Shown here one piece after another: positions 56,409-64,000 of a DNA stretch of 64,000 bases. Every line of letters starts with the position of its first letter. Positions within the stretch are counted from its first letter, which is position 1. The DNA comes from Atrichornis clamosus (Eukaryota > Chordata > Aves > Passeriformes > Menuridae). The DNA is taken from contig WBMZ01010232.1 of NCBI GenBank assembly GCA_013400975.1, positions 1 to 64,000 on the forward strand, read 5' to 3'. The translations under genes were made by a program, and so were the position numbers. The notes under the pieces are model-generated. The model was not told the DNA's origin. It did no database searches and saw only the letters and a program-made list of their open reading frames with translations.

Positions 56409-59400
56409 GTAAGGAGCTCTCCTCTCCCCATTTGCTCCAAAGCCCTGGCCTCGAGGAAGGGGGGATGCCGCGGGAAGGGCAGTAGGGCTTTCACAGGGAA
56501 TGGGGATGGGTGTGAGGGCAGCCCGGCAGCGGCTCCAGGGATCCCAAGCAAGGATTCCACAACTGATGAGTTGTGCTGGAATTTGCATTCCTTTCCTCCT
56601 TTGCGTTGCCAGATCAGTGTGGCCAGCTAAGCTGAGGGAGAAGAGCGGAGAACGGTGTTTGGGGCTGGCCAGGACAAGGGTGTGTCAGTCCCTCCGTGTG
56701 TGGGGACATGGCTGAGCCAGCGAGAGGCTCCTCCATCCCACATCACCGAGGTGCAGCCCTGGCACTGCCAGCCGCCCTCACTGGGGTGTTCCTGGCTGGG
56801 ATTAAGAAGGGATTCCTGAAGGGATTAGAAAATCTCTTCCTCCACAGAGCCCCGGCGATGCCACTGCTACTGAACTTGGGGTGGGAAAAGGTGTTTTCCT
56901 TCTCTTGGGCTCCCTCCATGTTGTAGCACGGTGGGGATCGGGCTCTGCCTCATATGACCAGCGACAGGATGAGAGGACAGGGGAGGGTCAGGTTGGGCAT
57001 CAGAAGGAATTTCTTCACTGAAACGATTGTTAATCTTTGGAAGGGGCTGCCCAGGGAGGTGGTGGAGTCTCCGTCCCTGGAAGTGTCCAAGGAAGGACTG
57101 GACATGGCACTCAGAGCTCTGGGCTGGGGACACGGTGGGGATTGGGCACAGCTTGGACAGGATTGTCTTGGAGGCCTTTTCCAACCTCAGTGATTGTAGG
57201 ATTCCTCCCTCTGCCATAAATTTTGTGGAGCCAGTGTCCTAGCAGATAAAAGAGACGTGGGGCCTCCGTGTTCCTGCTTCTGAATCCAGCTTGAAATGCT
57301 GAATCTGTCCTTGAAGTGCTCCAGAATCAGCGGGAACTGAGGGGATAAAATCCATGTCCTGTGCTCACTCACTGCCTTGCATTTGAAATTTCTGGGCTCA
57401 ATTTAGAGCCCACGCAAAAACACTGCATCAACCCAGTGCATGGGCTGGCAATGGCTCACTCTGGACCTCAGGACAGGTGAGAGCCTCCTCAGGAATTAGC
57501 AGGAAGCAATCCTTTGCAGTTACGTGAATTGCAAACTAAGTTCCTCCCCCAAGTTACGTATCAGAGATTCAGTGCAGCCAAGCAGAAGTGGGATGTGTGA
57601 GACAGTGGCCATTTCACTAGCTCCACAAACTGCCGGTCTGGTTTGAAGCTGTCCCTGCTATGAAGTTCAATGCTGTCTTTTCTTCTGCCAGGTTAAACTC
57701 TCCACCATCATGGCACGGCTGCAGGACGACAAAAGCAATTTAGTTACCGCCCTAGAAAAGCTCCAGGCAAGCGAGAATCAGGTCAAGGTTGGTACCCAGA
57801 TTATTGCTAATTCACAGCATCTTTCCTTCTCAGTTTCCCAGCACGAAGAGATGGTAACTCTACCATTAGAAGCAGATGAATAGAAAGGGAAAAGAGTGAT
57901 TTAAGAAACTGCCAGAAGCCAAGCTTTCTCATAGCCTTCCATCTCCTCCACAGGAGGAACCAGCTGGGGGATTCCACCCTTTATTGTGGTTGCACAGACC
58001 AGGCTGCAGGACTGGCAGACCACAGATTGTACATATTGATTACGTGTTTTTAAAATTTTCTACCTGTTTAATAGAAGAAGAACAATTTTTATATGTACAA
58101 GTGGGATTTTCATTGTGGTACACAATGCAGTTCTCACACTGGTAGCTGAAATTTATCTGATTTTGTTACTAAGTCAGGATTCACTTTCATGAGCTTCTCT
58201 TTAATCAGGTATTCTAAGCAAATGCTTATTGTCTGCTTCCTTCTGAAGCCAGTGCAAAGGATAGACACAATCCTAATGGATAAACAGAGGCACTAAGCTC
58301 AAGTGTGGAATTCCTGAGCCAGTGCCCCTTTTTCTTATCTCTTCATTTAGACCAATATGAAATCAGTGACTTCGCAGCTACAAAAGCTGTTTGAAAGTAC
58401 AAAGACACAGCTCATTCAGAAGGAGAAGAAGATACTGAGTGACATCCAGTCTAGTGAGGAAAAACAACTGGCAGCCATTGCTGAAGTGAGGAAGGAAATG
58501 GAAGAGATGAGAGAGCACGCAGAGCAGAATCTTCAGTCTTTGCAGAAGATAAAAGAGCAACAAGATACTTTCCTCTTCTTCAAAGTAAGCAGTGGTATTC
58601 TGCTTTTCTTCATGGATCTGCCTATTTCTCAGGCAGGTGACCTTTCCGAAAATCACACTAACACTTTTTTCCTTTTTTTTTTTTTTCTTTCTTTTCTTTT
58701 TTTTTTTTTTTGCAATCCTCTTTGTAGGAATTTAAACTGATCAAAGACAGGTATGTTCCACTTGATAACACTTGTTTTCTTCTTTGAAAAATCTATTATT
58801 GATAACTGGGAACCAACCCCACTGCCTGTGCCCCTCTATCCCGTCACCCCATGCTGCAAAGCTGCTCCCTATTCCAGCTGAGCCAGAGGGCACCACATCC
58901 ACACAATTAACAAGGATGGGGAGATACCTGCCTGCCGTTCCTTTAAATTTTGATTTCCTTGCTGGATTCTGATGAAAACCACTGGCTTTTATTACCAGAA
59001 AAATGTTTTTATCAGAGATGAAGCCCATAGGGTTCAGTTTACAGTAACACTGTCTTGGATGCACATTGGTGACCCTCCTTCAGCTGAGTTCCCAGACAAC
59101 AGCCTTTGGCAGCAGAGGTAACCAGCTCATTTCCCACCACGTTTTTGGTTTGTGGACAAGCTTAGTAGCTAGAAGGATTTATTATCACTTCTCTTGCAAG
59201 TGATACATGTAATTTATAACATATCACTTCCTAAGTGATGCCTGGGTGTCAGCTGTAATTCAGTGGTGCAAAACCACACCAACAGTAAGTTCCAGATCCA
59301 CGAGAGGCTTTGCAGCAGCACTGGAGGCCCCAGCTGCACAAAGGGCTGGCTCAAACATCTACCTGGCATTTGAGGTGTCACCTCTGTAACTCCGTACCGA

Positions 59401-61672
59401 TCAAAGCTGAGTCCAAACTTGGATTGTAAGGATATCTTGGAATCACCACGTAGCTCGGGGCTGTGCTGGGCAGCAGCAGCACAGTCTGTTCCTCACAGCT
59501 GTGCTGCAAGTCACATTCCAGCCTGTGGGATCAAAGTAATTTTCCAGAAACCTGGACACCATTTAATATGTTTGGCATTCTTGTCCTGTCACTGCGGCGG
59601 TCGTGCTACAACGGTGAGAGCCTGCCTGCAGCAAGTCCAGGCCCTGCTCACACAGAGGGATTATCAAAATGCCTCCTCCTCTCTCGTTATCAGCATTTGG
59701 AAGTTCCCATGCGGGTTGATAAGCAACAAGCATTGCCAAATAAATAACAATACATAACAATTGGAAGTCAGCCTTCACAAAGAGCTGTTAACCCAACAGC
59801 TGATGTTGCCAAAGCCCTCTGCTCTTTGCAGACTGTGCCCTAGTGAAGCAGCCTGTTACCCCTGGCTGCTGCGTGGTTTTCCTGGGTGAAACGCCTGTCT
59901 GTGCCCTAGGATTGCGAGTCAGGACTGGGGCACTGAGAGGGCAGACGTGGTGGAAGTGCAGGTGGATCACAGCAGGATTGCCCGCTTCCAAAGGCTGAGA
60001 GAGGATCTCATGTGGCAGCTGGACTCTCTGCTGCACGACGTGCACAGTGAGTGGCCCCGACCCGGCCCCACGGGGAACAGGGACCCCCAATCCCGGCTGG
60101 TGGCACCCACTGCCATCTCCTTCCATATCCATGGCCTCCAGGGGCTGATGTGGGGTCTTGGGAGTGGTGGAGAGGGCAGGGGGAAGGGGGCGGGGAGACT
60201 GGAAGAGGTCTGCTCCTAAGCAGTTTCTCCTCTGTGTGATGTGGTTTTTTGCTCCCATCAACTTCCAGAGTTCTGGGTGCTCAGTCCTGCTTTCAAGAAA
60301 TGTCCTCTTCATTTGCCCAGCCCCATCCCCACCCCATTTACCTCTTACCATGAGATCCAGGGGTACAGTACCAAGCCCTAAACTTGAGTTCATTGCCAGC
60401 ATTGTCAACCATTCTTCTCTGTCTTTTTTTTTTAGATGAACTCACCAATCAACTGAGTTGGATCTGGTAAATCCTTTTCTTTACTAACAAAATGTTCCCT
60501 TTAAACTTCTCCAGCAGTTGTTCGTTGAAGGACTGTGTGTCCTGCACTTTTCTGCTTCAGTTTCAAAGAGACCTAAGCAGAGTCTAGAAGGCTGTCCTTC
60601 ATCTCAAAAGAAGGGAGTCAGATCTGTTCACATCTCTAACTTTGCTATTAACAAGATGTGATTTGTGTTTTACCAGGCTCTAACATTCAACACTGTTTCT
60701 TTACAGGTCGCCCGCAAGTGTTGCTACTGCTATCTTTTCAAAATGTAAGTGTTCAAAAATACCAGTTGCTCATCAGGACTCTGGTTTGGGGCTGTGAGCC
60801 TTGCAGAGAAAACCTCTCACCTAAAAATGTGAGCAGCATTTTGTGGCACGTGTCCCCTGTCCTTGTTTGCAGCCTCAGGGCACAGCTCTCGAAATCTGCT
60901 CTGGGCAGAAACCTCTGGGAACTCACCAGAGGAATCATTCCAGCCTGAGGGAGGCACTGGGTTTGCTTCAGCACTCAGGAAAACGCTGAGCCGGTTCCGA
61001 GGAAAGACCACGGAGGGGTTCCCAGCAACTGAGCAGGAGCTGGAGCAAACCCAGTACCTGAAAGGATTCCCAGACAAATCCAAATGCTGCAGGAGATGTG
61101 AAATGTGTGAATGGTGTTTCTCTTCAGATAGCACCAGTCCAGTGCTCAAATATTTCTGCTGGGCACAACAGTGCATCTTTTCTACAGGCTTTTTAAAATA
61201 AATGTTGTTTAGAAGTTCTATGAAAGATTTTTTTAAAATTATTCTTTTAATTGCTGCAACTAAAGTTCAGTTTGCAAATGACTTTTTTCTTAATTTGTAA
61301 ATGCAAAAGAAAATCCTACTTTCTTCACCACTTTTTAACTTTTGGAGCAACTCTAGAGGTATATTTTTTAATCAGTGTATATGGCCATTTATTTGTCTTG
61401 TGAGCTCAGTCTTGTGCATTCATACCAATGGCTGTGTCTATACAGAACCAAACAGTCACTCAAAACAGGTCAGGCAAAAGAAATATTTTTTTCTGAGACA
61501 AAGCAAAGTTCTACTTGGAAGCAATTTGTCAAATACGTTATCAGCATAGCAATAAAATATTACTTTATTTTACAGTAAGTGAAACTTTTTCATCTTGTGT
61601 ATTCCTACAGCAGAAGAACAACAGGAAGGATCAGAACAATATGGATATAGACAAAATGTTTGGTTCTCATAA
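55788..61672 (+). CDS. TRIM-B: RING-B-box-coiled-coil protein, paralog of TRIM-A, no SPRY
   Basis: Predicted TRIM-type E3 ubiquitin ligase, 413 residues as modelled. Exons: 55788-56408, 57692-57787, 58351-58584, 58728-58750, 59910-60046, 60436-60466, 60707-60744, 61611-61672. RING ligands are C20, C23, C35, H37, C40, C43, C60, C63. B-boxes follow at about 113-145 ([18 protein letters not shown]) and 165-205 (CPEH..CYC..CICPLC..H..H). The coiled coil occupies residues 208-317. The start at 55788 has GCAGCCATGG context; an in-frame upstream ATG at 55728 is weaker. The 96/234/23 exons match TRIM-A exactly. The last three exons are small and fixed only by splice consensus and phase, so the tail after about residue 370 is less sure. 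No SPRY is visible. Confidence 0.78.
56930..57205 (+). mobile_element. CR1 LINE 3' end in TRIM-B intron 1
   Basis: GGAATTTCTTCACTGAAACG, GGGGCTGCCCAGGGAGGTGG, CTGGAAGTGTCCAAGGAAGG and a TTCCAACCTCAGTGATTGTAGGATTC terminus give a sense-orientation CR1 3' end. The copy is close to the CR1 in TRIM-A intron 4 but shorter. Confidence 0.92.
57692..57787 (+). CDS. TRIM-B exon 2 (96 nt, coiled coil)
   Basis: It encodes [20 protein letters not shown] and ends ENQVK. Acceptor TTCTGCCAG, donor GTTGGT. Confidence 0.88.
58351..58584 (+). CDS. TRIM-B exon 3 (234 nt, coiled coil)
   Basis: 78 heptad-rich codons run from [15 protein letters not shown] to QDTFLFFK. Size and phase are the same as in TRIM-A exon 3. 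Confidence 0.92.
58664..58711. repeat. Poly(T)-rich tract before the 23-nt exon
   Basis: About 48 bases are almost only T with a few C. It acts as, or overlaps, the pyrimidine tract of the exon 4 acceptor. Confidence 0.85.
58728..58750 (+). CDS. TRIM-B exon 4 (23 nt micro-exon)
   Basis: It encodes EFKLIKD plus two bases of an Arg codon, between TTTGTAG and GTATGT. It aligns with AFAAIKA of TRIM-A. Confidence 0.88.
59910..60046 (+). CDS. TRIM-B exon 5
   Basis: It encodes [20 protein letters not shown] followed by a helix [20 protein letters not shown]. This corresponds in position to the [18 protein letters not shown] helix of TRIM-A. Acceptor GTGCCCTAG, donor ACA|GTGAGT. Confidence 0.75.
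60436..60466 (+). CDS. TRIM-B exon 6 (31 nt), tentative
   Basis: It encodes [10 protein letters not shown] with split codons. The acceptor has a pyrimidine tract of about ten T; the donor is CTG|GTAAAT. The call rests on splice consensus and continuity of phase. Confidence 0.5.
60707..60744 (+). CDS. TRIM-B exon 7 (38 nt), tentative
   Basis: It encodes [13 protein letters not shown] between TTTACAG and GTAAGT. Good splice sites and correct phase support it, but no homology fixes it. Confidence 0.5.
61611..61672 (+). CDS. TRIM-B exon 8: terminal exon, tentative
   Basis: A split Ser codon is followed by 19 residues ([19 protein letters not shown]) and TAA at 61670-61672. The 62-base coding length and phase equal those of the TRIM-A last exon, which supports the model. 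Another frame of the same exon is also open for over 30 codons. Confidence 0.5.
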
Positions 61673-61755
61673 GCCCAGAGGTAAGGGAGAGGTGAAAAAC
61701 AGACATCAGAACTGAGGTGGAAAGAAAAAGTGAAATATGATCAAAAATTGCCTCT

Positions 61756-61761
61756 AATAAA
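61756..61761 (+). terminator. TRIM-B polyadenylation signal
   Basis: AATAAA lies 84 bases after the stop. A second AATAAA is at 61963-61968, and another at 61197-61202 could serve a shorter transcript ending inside intron 7. Confidence 0.5.
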
Positions 61762-61969
61762 GAGAACCTGCCAAGCGTCCTCATACCCTTTATTCAAATC
61801 AGTTCTGTAGCACATGAAAATTTAAAAAGAAGTGCTACAAATTAACATGAACGTGATAAAATCTCCAGCTGCTGCTGTCTTCCAAACTGTGGACTGTATC
61901 ATCATGGATCTAATTATACTTTTGAACTATTACTTGTGGTGACTATTGTCACTGGATTACCAAATAAAC

Positions 61970-64000
61970 GGCTTTAGGTACATGTAAGCAAGGCTGGATG
62001 ATTTCATACCAGCACCAGGGATTAGTTGTTGAGAGCATTGTTTGTGGGTGGACTCCCAAGAAGTAAAGGCTGAAGTTCTCTGTGCTTTTACAGGATTTAT
62101 GCCTATAACTTTGTTTTGTCACTTCTGTTAATCCACATGTACCTGATTTCAGGGATTAAAAATTAAACACATCAATCCCTCTCAGATTTAGAGTTTCTCA
62201 TGGTTTAAATGGACTCTCCAAGCTGGGATGTGTCCCCAGCCCTTGCTCTGCTGCACACGTCCCTTGTCAGCACCACAGAAAGTGCGTGGCCAAATTTTGG
62301 GAGCTCAGCAGTTGCTCAAGGTGACTTTGCAAATATTCCTTCCTGCTCCAAGCCAGCAAGCCACGAGGGGCAGCTGCTCTCAAGCACTCAAATGAGGCAA
62401 AAGCAATGAGCCTGTCCTTCAGCACTGCCATTGCCTGGGCTTCTCTGTGGCTGCCAGAGGAAGGGGCCCCAGCTGAGGGAGCCGTGGGCAGCCAGTGCAG
62501 TTCAGTGCTGCTGCTGCAGGCAGGGAGTTCCTGCAGTGCTGCAGATGCCTCAAACATGGGATTTTAAATTACTCTCTCCCCCATCTCAGATATCCTGTGT
62601 TGGCTGCACTTGGGAAGCATCAGCACCTCTGTAGCTCCTTCTGAAATACTCATTTCCTCGGCAAAGCTGGCATTACAAACACCCATCCCTGTGTCTCCAG
62701 ACCAGAGCTCTGCTCTTCCCAGCACCAGCAGAAGGAAAGGGCAGCTGGCAGCAGGGTGCTGAGCAGTCCCTGCACTCCAGGCAGCTTTCCTCAGCAGCAT
62801 TCTCTGCAGAGATAGCTCCCCCCCTTGCCTGCAGTTTGCATTTTCTGCACACTGGGATGGTATTTGCTCTCCCCGGGGGAGGGATGAGGTCCTGACTCCA
62901 CCTTTGCTCCAGTGCCAGCTGTCAGCTCCCCGAACCTCTGAGCCCTTGGCAGAAATAGCTGTGGCCTGTTTGGAGAAGGGTCCTCCCAAAAACCTGGAGC
63001 ATCCAGTTCTCACAAATGGAGCCCTCACGGGACAGGGGTGATGCTGCCTTTGACACATCAACCACAGGTGATGCAGTGCCAGCCAAGGCTGAAGTACTCA
63101 GCATAGCTAAACTCAGGACCTGCAGGGCTTACTGGCCAGAAAAGACAACAGTTGCATGGACAGAACACCTAATTTGGAGGGAAAAGTGCATTTAGCTCTT
63201 CACTGCGAGGCTTGTCAGACTCAGGTTTGGGGCTGATGTGAACACTTGCCAAAACAGAGCACAAGAAGGTGACTATTGTAGGCAAAATTCGTGTGATCCA
63301 GCAGGTAAGGACTTTACAATTGCTACTAGATGACAAAGGCAAAGGAATTCATTTCAAATAGATTGGAAAAATTAGACTGTAATACCTCTGTAGGCTGACA
63401 AAGCTTTTGGATGAAAATGAGTATCTAGGAAGGTGGAATTTCTGAGTCAGATGCTAAGTGAAAGGTGGAATTTCTGAGTTAGATACTAAGTTGATGGTGC
63501 AGTTTAATTCCCCCATGCATTGGCCTGTTTGCAAAGAGACTCCTTGGAATTTGAGACTTATTTTAATATTCCGTGCATTAGCCTTGGGAAAGCAGAGAGC
63601 TGAAAGACTGGATGAAAGCAACGTAAGAAAACACACTGCAGTCCAGCAATTGTTTAACTAAGCCTCCTAACACACATCAGCACTCTGAAAATTTTATCAC
63701 CTAATGAGTTTTTGACTCTAGGTGACAATATTGGACCATGCCACACACTGAGAGTGTAGCAATTCTGCACAGGTGTTTGTGCAGAACATTCTTTCTTGAT
63801 AGCAATATAATTGTGACATGCATAGTCCTGAGATATGGACAGAGCTTATTTTTTTTGATATCTTTATGGCTTAAGTATTTTGATTACCTAAGAACTCTGA
63901 TTCATTGCATCTTTCGGTTTTTATTATGACCTCTCCCCTCCACACATTTAATTTTTCCTTGGCATTTTTCTCATCCTTGGAAGCCTTTAGAGGGCAGGTG
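61970..64000. other. Downstream intergenic sequence, no gene seen
   Basis: No exon with recognisable similarity appears on either strand, and open frames are short. The only structure noticed is a tandem duplication near 63430-63490. Confidence 0.5.
63430..63490. repeat. Imperfect 32-bp tandem duplication
   Basis: AAGGTGGAATTTCTGAGT followed by (C/T)AGAT(G/A)CTAAGT occurs twice in direct succession, with two or three differences. Confidence 0.85.

Noticed and set aside
61970..64000. First exons of the gene expected next to PPARGC1B in mammals (PDE6A)
   Set aside because: No reading frame resembling a phosphodiesterase is visible on either strand. The gene, if present, lies further downstream.

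Overview
The window is avian nuclear DNA, most likely from a songbird or another neoavian. Four things point there: spliced vertebrate genes with long GC-rich introns, several CR1 LINE 3' ends, two solo LTRs of a type common in passerine genomes (this last from memory of such repeats), and a recognisable PPARGC1B (PGC-1beta) gene.

Positions 1-30056 contain no convincing coding exon. They are read as the 3' part of PPARGC1B intron 1, because the first recognisable exon at 30057 encodes the segment that follows the short N-terminal exon in this family. The stretch holds CpG-dense blocks, AT-rich islands with perfect transcription-factor consensus sites, CR1 fragments and tandem repeats. The exon carrying the PPARGC1B start codon lies upstream of the window.

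Positions 30057-42286 hold eleven exons (numbered 2-12) of PPARGC1B on the + strand. They total 2931 coding bases and end in a TAA. All exon phases agree, and the encoded motifs are those of PGC-1beta: two LXXLL motifs, a DHDY host-cell-factor motif, an acidic run, an Arg/Ser patch, an RNA-recognition motif and the conserved C-terminus. A 3'UTR of about 4.5 kb follows, to about 46840. Its last part holds a foldback element flanked by 7-bp direct repeats.

Positions 49785-61672 hold two tandem + strand TRIM genes, called TRIM-A and TRIM-B here. Each has a RING, two B-boxes and a coiled coil, and matching 96/234/23-nt middle exons. Both lack the B30.2/SPRY domain that usually follows this exon set. 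TRIM-A (423 aa) ends in a Phe-Gly-rich tail with an FTFG motif. TRIM-B (413 aa as modelled) ends in a different tail of the same last-exon length. TRIM-A is bracketed by two solo LTRs, both in antisense orientation, and carries a long CR1 insertion in intron 4. TRIM-B has an IRF/ISRE-like sequence just before its start codon. From general knowledge of mammalian gene order I do not expect TRIM genes beside PPARGC1B, so the pair may be an avian or sauropsid addition. This TRIM pair is the best candidate for an undescribed system in the window.

Positions 61770-64000 show no gene I can support.
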